From: Chitinophagales bacterium
Lineage (GTDB): Bacteria > Bacteroidota > Bacteroidia > Chitinophagales > UBA10324
NCBI GenBank assembly: GCA_013816805.1
Contig: JACDDS010000017.1
Span: forward strand, 29,286 to 93,285
DNA: 64,000 nucleotides
Direction: 5' to 3'
Shown: positions 9,757-18,128 of the stretch, one piece after another
How positions within the stretch are numbered: position 1 is the stretch's first letter
Layout of the letters: each line of letters starts with the position of its first letter
Notes under the pieces: model-generated
Database searches by the model: none
Seen by the model: the letters and a program-made list of their open reading frames with translations, nothing else
What the model was told of the DNA's origin: nothing
Translations under genes and position numbers: made by a program

Positions 9757-9800
9757 CGGGTAAAAAGCAAAGTGAGATGCAATCTCATTTCATTTTCCCG
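9757..9800 (+). promoter_or_regulatory. Possible expression-platform hairpin of the B12 riboswitch
   Basis: CGGGTAAAA (9757-9765) can pair imperfectly with CATTTTCCCG (9791-9800), and GAGAT/ATCTC (9774-9786) forms an inner stem. The hairpin sits between the aptamer and the receptor start. There is no run of T after it, so it more likely affects translation initiation than termination. This is inferred from pairing by eye. Confidence 0.35.
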
Positions 9801-9840
9801 GAAGTTTTTTAAAGGCTGAAAGACTGCACACACCGGCATT

Positions 9841-12057
9841 ATGGAAATAAAATCACATTTAACAATTGGTTTTTTATTTTTTTTCCAGGCCGTTGAGTGG
9901 TTTTCTGCAAATGCCCAGGATTCTATTCTTGTTCACGCCATACCAGGGGTAATTATTTCAGCAACCCGAACACCAAAAGGCATAGATAGTATTGGCAGAT
10001 CGGTTACACTGATTTCTTCACAGGAAATAAAAAGCTCAGCAAATGATCTTGCACAATTGCTTTCCAACTATGCCGGCATTTCCGTGATCGGTGCAGGGCA
10101 AAATCCTGGCATGACGGAAAGTATTTTTATGCGTGGTGCCAATAGCAATCAAACCCTTATACTAATCGATGGCATCCGCATTTCTGATCCCTCGTCTGTG
10201 AATAATGCAATTGATTTGGCAGAGCTTTCTGTTTCAGGATTGCAGCAAATTGAAATAGTACGCGGATCTCACAGTACACTATTTGGATCTGCTGGAATAG
10301 GAGGTGTTATTAATTTGATTTCAGCGACACCTGTTAAAACCGGTTTTCATGGTGAAGTAAGAGTTAAGGCAGGAACGTTTGGTAAAAAAACGTTTCTGCT
10401 CGATGAGAACCTTGCGCTTAACTATTCTTCAAAAAAGGGCTTGTATGGCAGTGCTGAATTTTTTAATAAAAATGTAAACGGCCTGGATGCCACCGCTGAT
10501 ACGGTTAGCCGCATAAATGCATTCAAACGTTTTGACAGGGATAATTTCGGGTTAACAAAAGCAAATGCAAAATTGGGGTTTACTGATAAAAAATGGAATG
10601 TGTCCGGAACGTATTCTTATACTGATGAACGTACTGATTTCGATAAAAAAGGTTTTAAATATAATGATCCTTACGGGGTAAACCCTGATGCCTGGTACGA
10701 TGGGGACAGCACCAGAATCTTTACCACCAGGCATCTTAGTACTTACAAGGCAGCGTATCGAATAGACCCGCACTGGCATCTGCAATTAAACGGCGGCATA
10801 AGTGTGATAGATCGTCATACTATTGATGATTCTTCCATTGTAAACTATAATGGAGTTTTTGATCACACCATTTCCTCCGGCTTCTACAGGGGTACCAGCT
10901 TAAGCAATGATATGCAGGTAACCTGGAATCAGAAAAACATCACAGTATCTGCCGGAGCAGGAGGGATGAGGGAAAGGATGACTTTTCTGACAGATTACTT
11001 CACAAATGGAATATTTGGCCCATATGAATCGGTTGTTAATGTAGATTCCATACATCCTCACGCCTTCATTTATAATGCTTTTGTCCAATCCGATTTTTCT
11101 GGTGAGCTTATCACCCGTTCATTGTCTTCCTTGCATATTATCGCGGGCATCCGGTGGAACCACCATGATCTCTTCGGAGACAAATGGATGTATGAAATAA
11201 ATCCGTCTTATTGCATTAAGGCAAATACCTTGGTTTATTTATCGTGGTCAACAGGTTTCAATGCTCCCTCTCTGTACCAGCTTTATGCGCCGGACTTTTA
11301 TTATATTTCAGATATCTCCAGGGGGAATCCGTCATTAAAGCCGGAAACATCGCAATCTATTGAAGCAGGTTATAAGCAAAAGATTGGAAATACATTTTCC
11401 CTTGCGCTTTCAGGATACCGAAGCGTGGTGGATAATGAAATTGAATACGTGTACTTATGGGATAAAGACATTCCGGTCAATTTATTAGGTACGGATTTTT
11501 CACGGGATGATTACCGTGGCGATACTTATATAAATATCGGAACACAGACTAATTACGGTGCCGAACTAAGCTTCAGTTACAAACCTGTTGCTAAGATTAA
11601 GGTGGATGGCACCATCAGTGTGGTGAAAGGAAAACTTACTTACAGGGCTTCTTCAATAGATACAATGCATACAGAAAGCAACCATGTACAGCTTTATAGT
11701 AACGGCGCTTTTCCGTCTTCAGAAATAACTACCAATGGATTAATCAGGCGACCCAATACGGCCAACCTTAAAACGACCTGGTTTCCTCTTCAAAAATTTT
11801 TCGCACAGTTAAGTGCCTATTGGAGTGGTCGCCAAAAGGATATTTATTATGATTCAAACCTTGGACCATTCGGAGCGCTCGGCTCCATTCCCGTTAAAGG
11901 ATATGTCTTGTTTGATGGCTTATTTAATTATGAATTTTCAGAACACTTTGGCTCCAGTTTAAAAATTGAAAATATTCTGAATACACATTACACGGAAATC
12001 AATGGTTTTACTACTAAGGGACGGGCAGTTTATTTAACCTTGAAAGGATCATTTTAA
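9841..12057 (+). CDS. btuB: TonB-dependent outer-membrane receptor, vitamin B12 (BtuB-like)
   Basis: A 738-aa outer-membrane receptor. It has a signal peptide (about 26 aa, ending SANAQ), a plug domain (about 35-160, with VIISATRTPK as TonB-box region, IFMRGANSNQTLILIDG and IEIVRGSHSTLFGSAGIGGVI) and a 22-strand-type barrel. The barrel ends LKIENILNTHYTEI and a C-terminal Phe. The cobalamin riboswitch upstream makes corrinoid uptake the best role. It imports the substrate through the outer membrane using TonB energy. The ABC transporter BtuCDF is not in the window. A PP-loop ATPase gene follows after 66 bp on the same strand and could be co-transcribed. Confidence 0.9.
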   Translation: MEIKSHLTIGFLFFFQAVEWFSANAQDSILVHAIPGVIISATRTPKGIDSIGRSVTLISSQEIKSSANDLAQLLSNYAGISVIGAGQNPGMTESIFMRGANSNQTLILIDGIRISDPSSVNNAIDLAELSVSGLQQIEIVRGSHSTLFGSAGIGGVINLISATPVKTGFHGEVRVKAGTFGKKTFLLDENLALNYSSKKGLYGSAEFFNKNVNGLDATADTVSRINAFKRFDRDNFGLTKANAKLGFTDKKWNVSGTYSYTDERTDFDKKGFKYNDPYGVNPDAWYDGDSTRIFTTRHLSTYKAAYRIDPHWHLQLNGGISVIDRHTIDDSSIVNYNGVFDHTISSGFYRGTSLSNDMQVTWNQKNITVSAGAGGMRERMTFLTDYFTNGIFGPYESVVNVDSIHPHAFIYNAFVQSDFSGELITRSLSSLHIIAGIRWNHHDLFGDKWMYEINPSYCIKANTLVYLSWSTGFNAPSLYQLYAPDFYYISDISRGNPSLKPETSQSIEAGYKQKIGNTFSLALSGYRSVVDNEIEYVYLWDKDIPVNLLGTDFSRDDYRGDTYINIGTQTNYGAELSFSYKPVAKIKVDGTISVVKGKLTYRASSIDTMHTESNHVQLYSNGAFPSSEITTNGLIRRPNTANLKTTWFPLQKFFAQLSAYWSGRQKDIYYDSNLGPFGALGSIPVKGYVLFDGLFNYEFSEHFGSSLKIENILNTHYTEINGFTTKGRAVYLTLKGSF

Positions 12058-12123
12058 AATTACAAGCCATGCCATTACTACAGCTGTTATCTTTTATCTG
12101 AATTTTAGTTTATCAAGGAGTTA

Positions 12124-12822
12124 ATGATTAAAGCAGCAATTTTTTGGAGCGGAGGGAAAGATTCGGCGTTGTGCCTTGATGAGATAATGCAATCTTCAGA
12201 ATACCAGGTGGCTTATCTGGTTACCTTCTTTTCCGGCGAACCTTGTCTGGTTAGTACGCATGGAATTCGCGTTGAATTGCTTAGAAAACAAGCCGGCGCT
12301 ATTGGTATACCTCTAAAAGAGATTTATGTAAAGAATAGCACCAATGCGGAATATGAATTTGAATTCGGAAAGGTGATGGAAGAACTTAAATCGGAAGAAA
12401 TACATCACGTTATTTTCGGTGATATTTTTCTGGAAGAGATAAAAAGCTATAGAGAAAGCTTGTTGGCGGATAATTGGATGAAAGGTGTCTTTCCTCTCTG
12501 GAAAAAAAATACAGAATTTCTTTTACAAATTTTTTTGACAAGAGGCTATAAAGCAATCACCTGTTGTGTGAACAGCGCTTTTTTGGATCAGTCGTTTGCA
12601 GGAATAAGGCTCGACTTTTTTTCGAGGAAATGGTTACCATCCTCCATTGATGTTAGCGGCGAAAATGGGGAATATCACACATTCGTATTCGATGGTCCTT
12701 TTTTTAAAAATGAAGTAAAATTTAAAAGGGGAGAAAAGGTGTTCCGGCCGCTTGAAATTAAACTCAGCAATCTAGCTTTAGAAAAAATCGGATACTGGTT
12801 TATCGACCTTATCCCGGTATAA
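12124..12822 (+). CDS. PP-loop ATP pyrophosphatase, Dph6-related (COG2102-like)
   Basis: A 232-aa protein with the PP-loop SGGKDS at residues 9-14 and the layout of Dph6 (diphthine-ammonia ligase) homologues: FSGEPCLVSTHG, VIFGDIFLEEIKSYRE (GD motif) and GENGEYHTFVFDGPFF (G-E-x-G-E-Y-H-T). Archaeal and eukaryotic Dph6 amidate diphthine, but bacteria lack diphthamide, so the bacterial homologue must do something else. Placement after a riboswitch-controlled B12 receptor suggests a role in corrinoid metabolism, for example amidation or salvage of a cobinamide-type intermediate. That role is inference from context only. Confidence 0.8.
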   Translation: MIKAAIFWSGGKDSALCLDEIMQSSEYQVAYLVTFFSGEPCLVSTHGIRVELLRKQAGAIGIPLKEIYVKNSTNAEYEFEFGKVMEELKSEEIHHVIFGDIFLEEIKSYRESLLADNWMKGVFPLWKKNTEFLLQIFLTRGYKAITCCVNSAFLDQSFAGIRLDFFSRKWLPSSIDVSGENGEYHTFVFDGPFFKNEVKFKRGEKVFRPLEIKLSNLALEKIGYWFIDLIPV

Positions 12823-12824
12823 GA

Positions 12825-13367
12825 CTACACTTTTATTATGGAAGGGTTTGTTTTCTTAAGAAGTTCATACCCTCCGAAAAGCACACCGCAATAAAAAAGG
12901 TCACCGGCAATGGTATTTCCAAAAAACGGAATTCCTTCTGCAAAGCACTTTCCAAGGCCTTGTGCATCCTGCGTATACAGCCCTGCTCCAAGCCAAACAA
13001 AGAAGTTGGTAATGAAGAAAAAAAGAAGTGAGGAAACGAGAGAAGCGAGAATTATATTCGGTACGCTTACTCTGTTTCGCAGATATATTCCAATAACGGT
13101 AATGATGGCAAATGCTCCATAAACATCCCAGATGCCCGGATGAAATCCAATAATAAAATCAGTGACCACCATTGCAATCAGGGGTACAAGGAAAGCGTAT
13201 TTCTTTTCACGAAAACTAGCGCCGCTGAATAGAGCCATTGCAGCAATTGGAGTGAAGTTCCACAGGTGAAGCTGGTTGGATAAAAGACGGCTTAAGGAAG
13301 CGCATAGGATAATCAGACATAAAATAATAAACTGGGAAGAGAAAACTTTATCTTTCATGGAGATCAT
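12825..13367 (-). CDS. DUF6580-like integral membrane protein, possible vitamin transporter S component
   Basis: A 180-aa protein with about five to six membrane segments. The stretch LWNFTPIAAMALFSGA near residues 35-50, followed by VTDFIIGFHPG and FFGNTIAGDLFYCGVLFGG, is characteristic of a family annotated as DUF6580. Its size and topology are like the substrate-binding S components of ECF vitamin transporters, but I see no diagnostic residue, so this is conjecture. It is convergent with the PP-loop gene (2 bp between stops) and so belongs to the B12 neighbourhood without being under the riboswitch. ATG codons at 13367 and 13358 are both usable starts. Confidence 0.65.
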   Translation of the reverse strand: MISMKDKVFSSQFIILCLIILCASLSRLLSNQLHLWNFTPIAAMALFSGASFREKKYAFLVPLIAMVVTDFIIGFHPGIWDVYGAFAIITVIGIYLRNRVSVPNIILASLVSSLLFFFITNFFVWLGAGLYTQDAQGLGKCFAEGIPFFGNTIAGDLFYCGVLFGGYELLKKTNPSIIKV

Positions 13368-13427
13368 TTTTTCGTGGGTAAATTTACTTGAAAAATCAGT
13401 TCATCAAAAGTTATTGATACTTAATAT

Positions 13428-13619
13428 ATGGTTTCACAAATGCCGTGGATAGCGCGCAGCTTTAATTTCGATATCCCAATAGACTTGTTTCCTTACGTGT
13501 TAGTTCGCTATGGCGGAACGCCGGCAAGGGTTGAGGACATGATACAAAATCACAACAATACGGAAGTATTAAACCGGAACATGGAAACTGTATGTCAAAG
13601 ATCATTTGAAAAATTCTGA
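13428..13619 (+). pseudogene. DinB-family protein, N-terminal remnant
   Basis: The 63-aa frame begins with WIARSFNFDIPIDLFP and RYGGTPARVEDMI, which match the first helix of DinB-family proteins (typically W-x-x-R-x-F-x-F ... R-L-x-G-T-P-A-R-L-E). After about residue 40 the match fades, and a stop occurs where the family would have the conserved WSIQENAGHL segment. The remaining two thirds of a DinB protein are not found in the next bases in any frame I could read. It is probably a truncated remnant. A real short gene cannot be excluded. Confidence 0.5.
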
Positions 13620-13726
13620 AAGCAAATCACAACCGTTGGCATCAAATCACAACACAATTCAAGCTATAGTGATGTAGGTTGAACCTGACTGCCCCATTAA
13701 ATAGCGATTATTACAGTCAGCAGGCT

Positions 13727-14701
13727 CTATTTCTTTCGCCGTTTGTTTCTTGCACATATAGGGCACCATTTCCCGCGTCTCACCGTTCTTAAAGCAGTTA
13801 CCCATCGGTGCCCTTCACCGCATAGCCATTCTACTCTCGAGTTAATATTCTTGTACTCCTTAGATAGTATCTTTCCGCCGCGCTTTTCAGCAATTTTTGC
13901 GTACACTTCAAGTGGAAAGAGCGATTTTTTATGACTGCGAATGGTAGCACATTGGGGACACCATTTCCCATTCTTAATGTTGTGAGGTTTAGACCACCAT
14001 ACATGACCTGCTTTGCATTTCCATTTTAATTTTGTATAGCAATTCACATAAGTTTTTGACAGCAATTTGCCAGCCTGATCTTTTGCAATTTTTATGAATA
14101 TTTTAATGCTGTCCTTTTGTTTCTCAGCAATATCAGTGTGAAAGCATCGAAAGCACCATTGACCTCGCTGTATTGCGTTTGGAAGTGCCCACCATTCATG
14201 ACCTTGTGCACACCGCAATTGAAGGCGTGTAGCATTGTTAACGTAGTCAGTGGATAAAAGCTGGCCCCCGCGGTTCTTTACAATCCTGGTGTATATATTA
14301 AAATATTTCTTTTTTCTTTTTTCAGTTTTTTCATTATAAGAACAAATCGGACATCGTATTCCTTTCCTTTTTATTCCGGCAGCCTGGACCTTCCAGCAAT
14401 GTCCATTATGGCATTTAAAAAGAAGCTGGGTTTTTAAATTAGCGTATGTGGTGGAGAGGCATTCGCAGCCTTGTTCATGTGCCAGCTCATGAAACTTATT
14501 AAGCCGTATTTTCTTTTCATCATTCTTAGCACATTGCATACACCATGAACCTTGCTGTATGTGTGCAAATGCTCTTTCAAAAACGTGTCCTTGCTTGCAT
14601 TTCCAGATAAGCTTGGAAAACATTTCTGCATATTCTTTACTAAGGCATTTTCCTTCCCGGGTGCCTGCATAAAATTGCATATCATTAATAGTATACTCCA
14701 C
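13727..14701 (-). CDS. Protein of five tandem zinc-ribbon repeats
   Basis: A 324-aa basic protein made almost entirely of five repeats of ~60-66 residues. Each has the pattern (C/L)LS-x-x-Y ... (L/W)-x-C-x-x-G-H-x-W ... G-x-W-C-x-x-C, for example WKCKQGHVFERA ... GSWCMQC, FKCHNGHCWKVQ ... GIRCPIC, LRCAQGHEWWAL ... GQWCFRC, WKCKAGHVWWSK ... GKWCPQC and WLCGEGHRWVTA ... GKWCPIC. Each unit offers a CxxGH plus CxxC set that should bind one zinc ion. Between units lie Lys/Arg-rich helices. Such repeats are found in uncharacterised proteins, sometimes fused to endonucleases, and nucleic-acid binding is a reasonable guess. There is no nuclease domain here. The gene ends 52 bp before the prfB stop region and runs in the same direction. 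Confidence 0.75.
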   Translation of the reverse strand: MEYTINDMQFYAGTREGKCLSKEYAEMFSKLIWKCKQGHVFERAFAHIQQGSWCMQCAKNDEKKIRLNKFHELAHEQGCECLSTTYANLKTQLLFKCHNGHCWKVQAAGIKRKGIRCPICSYNEKTEKRKKKYFNIYTRIVKNRGGQLLSTDYVNNATRLQLRCAQGHEWWALPNAIQRGQWCFRCFHTDIAEKQKDSIKIFIKIAKDQAGKLLSKTYVNCYTKLKWKCKAGHVWWSKPHNIKNGKWCPQCATIRSHKKSLFPLEVYAKIAEKRGGKILSKEYKNINSRVEWLCGEGHRWVTALRTVRRGKWCPICARNKRRKK

Positions 14702-14752
14702 TTATATTTTTTAAACACCCAAGGCTGTTCAAGGTATGAATCAAAAAAGAAT

Positions 14753-15839
14753 TCAATTATTTTTCTCCGCCATCAGGTATGCTTTTATAAAGTCATCGAT
14801 GCCGCCGTCGAGCACGGCTTGTGTATTGCTGGTTTCAAAGCCGGTCCGTGCATCTTTCACCAGCTTATAGGGATGCAGCACGTAATTCCTGATTTGTGAG
14901 CCCCACTCAATTTTCTTTTTACCTGCCTCAATTTTATCCCGTTCTTCATTGCGCTTTCGGATTTCTTCTTCGTACAATTTCGACTTTAGCATTTTGAGTG
15001 CCTTATCCTTATTACCGCCCTGTGTACGGTCTTCCTGGCAGGCTATTACAATGCCGGAAGGTTTATGACGCAGCCTTACAGCGGTCTCTACCTTATTTAC
15101 GTTTTGTCCGCCTGCACCGCCAGAGCGAAAAGTTTCCCATGTGATGTCGTTAAGATTTATTTCTATCTTAATTGTATCGTCAACTAAAGGATACACAAAG
15201 ACCGAAGCGAATGACGTGTGACGCCTAGCATTGGAATCGAATGGAGAGATCCGTACTAGTCGATGAACACCTGATTCTGATTTTAAATAGCCATAAGCAA
15301 AATCACCCTCTAATTCTATGGAGCAGGATTTGATGCCTGCCACTTCACCGTTCTGAATATCGAGCTCGTGAATTTTATACCCATTTTTTTCTCCCCACAT
15401 CAGGTACATCCGCATCAGCATTGCTGCCCAGTCACAGCTCTCAGTACCACCGGCCCCGGCATTGATTTCCAATATGGCACCCAGCTGATCTTCCTGGGAA
15501 GTAAACGTAGATCGGAACTCCAGGTCGTCAATAGCGTCTAACGCTGTTTTATATTGCAACTCTAAATCTTCGGCGGTACCTTCACCAGCCTGATAAAATT
15601 CTAATAAGACCTCAGTTTCACCCACCTCTTTTTCTGCAGTATTATAAAGATTTACCCATTGCTTATTAATCTGTATCTGCTTCATCAATGCTTCTGCTTT
15701 TTTTGGATCGTTCCAAAAATCAGAGGCAGAAGTGAGTTGTCCATCCTCTTTAATTTTTTCTACACGGTTTGCGTAGTCAAAGAAACCTCCTCAGTGCCTC
15801 AAGTCGGCTCTTTATATCTTTTAGTTGATCGGTAGTCAT
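14753..15839 (-). CDS. prfB: Peptide chain release factor 2, expressed through programmed +1 frameshift
   Basis: The long frame holds all hallmarks of RF2: [16 protein letters not shown], the GGQ loop in [17 protein letters not shown], and [11 protein letters not shown]. In RF2 the tripeptide anticodon SPF appears, here in [15 protein letters not shown]. The gene does not start within that frame. A short first frame from ATG 15839 reads [20 protein letters not shown] and stops at TGA 15779-15777. A +1 shift at CTT-TGA-C continues as [13 protein letters not shown] into the main frame. The full protein is about 361 aa. The regulation is autogenous: low RF2 lets the ribosome pause at UGA and shift. 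RF2 terminates at UGA and UAA. Confidence 0.95.
15776..15791 (-). promoter_or_regulatory. prfB programmed +1 frameshift site
   Basis: On the coding strand this reads AGGAGG-TTT-CTT-TGA-C. AGGAGG is the internal Shine-Dalgarno-like element, CTT is the slippery codon and TGA-C is the weak stop context, exactly the classical prfB arrangement. The site is notable because translation in this phylum rarely depends on Shine-Dalgarno pairing, yet the element is intact here. Confidence 0.93.
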
Positions 15840-16112
15840 AAAAATTAGGAGTTACAATTTCTTTTGTTAAACAAAAATAATTTATCACGTATTATCCTAT
15901 TTGTATTGCCGGTAATTTAATTTTTTGGTGCTTATTTCTGTAAGACAATTGGGAATATTTTTCTACAGAAAATTATTGGTTTTCTACAATTATAAAAATT
16001 GTAAAACCCTTACAGAGTATAAATTTACGGTATGATTTTTTATGATCCTATAACCATCACCACTTAATGTATTTTGTTGGAATCTCCTCTTATTTATAAT
16101 AAGTCTCTTAAC

Positions 16113-16691
16113 ATGAAAATGTACTTTAAACTAATTCTTGTGATTACTCCAGTACTGATTCTAATTCTGATTATGAACAGTACAGCACAAATAAGCAATG
16201 ATACTATGAAAGGAGGTCAGGGATCACCTTCCAATCAGCAAATGAACTCAGGCCAGGGAAATCAGGGAATGATAAAGTTTATAGCAGATGCTATGGCCTC
16301 CAACGCTGAAGAAATAAAGTTGGCAAAATTAGGTGAGGCTAAATCCTCTAATTCTGAGCTGAAGAATATTGCGAAAACTTTAGTAACTGATCACACTAAG
16401 ATGCTGAACGATCTTAGGAACATGACAAGCGGAAAAAACATGATGCATCCAGATATAGATTCCAGCAAAGCAATGACCGATGTCAAAATGCTAACTAATA
16501 GTAAGCCGGATGACTTTGATAGAACCTGGACAGATATGATGATAGAAGGTCATCGTGCAATTATAAATAGATTTAAGAGTGCAATGACTGAAGTAAGCGA
16601 GCAGCAATTAAAGAGTTGGATCTCATCAGGCTTGCCCAAGATTCAAATGCACCTGGATAAGCTCACTGAATTAAGATCGAAATTGAAATAA
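16113..16691 (+). CDS. DUF4142 secreted protein
   Basis: A protein of about 192 aa from ATG 16113, with an N-terminal hydrophobic segment ending NSTAQ (signal peptide). A short Gly/Gln/Asn-rich linker follows, and then a helical domain of the DUF4142 type: MIKFIADAMASNAEEIKLAKLGEAKSS is typical in spirit of the domain start, with the K-x-x-A-x-x-L-V-x-D-H-T-K-M segment following. DUF4142 is a ferritin-like four-helix fold in the periplasm, and its function is unknown. An upstream TTG in the same frame (16074) gives a less normal signal sequence, so I prefer ATG 16113. A strong terminator follows at 16769. Confidence 0.85.
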   Translation: MKMYFKLILVITPVLILILIMNSTAQISNDTMKGGQGSPSNQQMNSGQGNQGMIKFIADAMASNAEEIKLAKLGEAKSSNSELKNIAKTLVTDHTKMLNDLRNMTSGKNMMHPDIDSSKAMTDVKMLTNSKPDDFDRTWTDMMIEGHRAIINRFKSAMTEVSEQQLKSWISSGLPKIQMHLDKLTELRSKLK

Positions 16692-16768
16692 ACCAACAAT
16701 AGATTAAGCAGTATTTAAGATCCCGCTTTGGTATTTATCGTTCTCAGCGATATCACAAGGCGTAAAGA

Positions 16769-16803
16769 GGCGCAGGTTTTGGTGTTTCCTGCGCCCTTTT
16801 TTT
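16769..16803 (+). terminator. Rho-independent terminator after the DUF4142 gene
   Basis: GGCGCAGG (16769-16776) pairs perfectly with CCTGCGCC (16788-16795) across an 11-base loop, followed by C and seven T. It lies 78 bp after the DUF4142 stop. Confidence 0.9.
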
Positions 16804-16947
16804 ATTTATCCCTTTGTACATTGCAGATATCAATCATTACAATTTATACTCAAGGAAGCAAAATTAATTAAGTCTGTAAAGGAAGTTTTACGGCATAAGT
16901 TTTTCTATAAAAGATGTCACTATTAAATCACTCTTTAAATTCAGAAG

Positions 16948-17475
16948 ATGAAAAAAAGATCTAACGCTACACCAAGAAATAAAAACAATAATCTTAGTCA
17001 GGATTCCGGCAATGGAAATCAGGCAGGGGAAAATTTTCCAGGCTATCCCCATTATCCTTCTAAAGAAGATATAATGGATCCCAAGAACGCCATAGAAAAA
17101 GAACCCTTTAGTGAGGATAATAGTATTACACCGGGTAAAGTGGAAGCTGCGCCTTATCAAAACAGTTCCATTAAGTCTTCAGGGGCTCCGGTTGAATTCC
17201 CCATGCCGCCAGATGCAATAGACGACCTGGAAATTGTTAGCGGAACTGAAGCTGATGTTACGGAAGAAGATCTGGAAATATTAGGATCAGATGAGCTTAA
17301 CGCCGACCTTGGAGACGACGAAATACTTAAAAACAGAGTATGGCCTGTTGACATGACAGGGGAAGATCTTGATGTTCCGGGTACTGAATTAGATGATGAT
17401 AATGAGATGATCGGGGAAGAAGATGAAGAAAATAATACGTATAGTCTGGGTGGCGATCGTCACGATGATGTGTAA
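16948..17475 (+). CDS. Acidic low-complexity protein, unknown function
   Basis: A 175-aa soluble protein with a basic, Asn-rich start (MKKRSNATPRNKNNN) and a very acidic second half: DAIDDLEIVSG, TEEDLEILGSDEL, GEDLDVPGTELDDD and GEEDEENNTYSLGGDRH. The TGEDLDVPG ... SLGGD ending occurs, as far as I recall, in many short hypothetical proteins of Bacteroidota. It has no signal peptide and no membrane segment. It appears mostly disordered. No function can be given. Confidence 0.7.
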   Translation: MKKRSNATPRNKNNNLSQDSGNGNQAGENFPGYPHYPSKEDIMDPKNAIEKEPFSEDNSITPGKVEAAPYQNSSIKSSGAPVEFPMPPDAIDDLEIVSGTEADVTEEDLEILGSDELNADLGDDEILKNRVWPVDMTGEDLDVPGTELDDDNEMIGEEDEENNTYSLGGDRHDDV

Positions 17476-17527
17476 TTAGCGCTTGTTTAAGCCTGGATAT
17501 TCAATCAGTACAAACAGAAAGCTTTAA

Positions 17528-18073
17528 TTGAGAAGTCTCCAGATTTTATTATTCGTTTGTGCCATTCATTCTGTTTATGCTCAGAATAAAGAAGGTTCGG
17601 AGACTGCAAATGAAATTAAATGGAATAAAGATTATAAACTTAGCTATTGTAATTTTCAATCTGCTATCCCTGAGAATACGCCTTGGGCTGGATTGACGTC
17701 AAGCAAAATTTTTTTTTCTTATGAAACGGTAAATGGTAAAATTTCTGCTTATACGGTCTATGCGTCTTTTGAACCTGGAAGATCATGGATAAAAATTGAT
17801 ACCTCTTCGGTGCTTCATCATGAGCAGCTTCATTTCGATATTACGGAACTATATGCCCGTAAATTATATGCTGAAATGAAATCGAAAGCCGGGCAGCTTA
17901 CTGCTTCAAAATCTAAAGAAATCTTTTCAGGCATTAATAAGGAATGGGGCAAGACACAGGAACAATATGATGAGGAAACAGCGCATGGCATTGTATCGGA
18001 AGCGCAGGAACAATGGGTTGCAAAAATACAGCTCCTGTTAGAGCAATATGGTCCTTATCCTGAAAGTCAGTAA
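17528..18073 (+). CDS. DUF922-type secreted putative zinc protease
   Basis: A 181-aa protein starting at TTG 17528, which directly yields a signal peptide (MRSLQILLFVCAIHSVYAQ). The mature part contains VLHHEQLHFDITELYARKL near residue 98, in which H-E-Q-L-H fits the HExxH zinc-protease motif seen in DUF922 proteins. The C-terminal half is helical (EEWGKTQEQYDEET-like segment, with DEETAHGI). By family it is a predicted secreted Zn-dependent protease, never characterised to my knowledge. It follows the acidic protein by 52 bp. Confidence 0.75.
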   Translation: MRSLQILLFVCAIHSVYAQNKEGSETANEIKWNKDYKLSYCNFQSAIPENTPWAGLTSSKIFFSYETVNGKISAYTVYASFEPGRSWIKIDTSSVLHHEQLHFDITELYARKLYAEMKSKAGQLTASKSKEIFSGINKEWGKTQEQYDEETAHGIVSEAQEQWVAKIQLLLEQYGPYPESQ

Positions 18074-18128
18074 CTATTCTTCCTCTAAACAGGATTTTAG
18101 TTGGATAATTAAATTTTAGAATTCCAGT

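Noticed and set aside
14753..15839. prfB as a frameshifted pseudogene
   Set aside because: The frame change occurs at the classical programmed +1 site with AGGAGG, CTT and TGA-C, so it is regulation and not decay.
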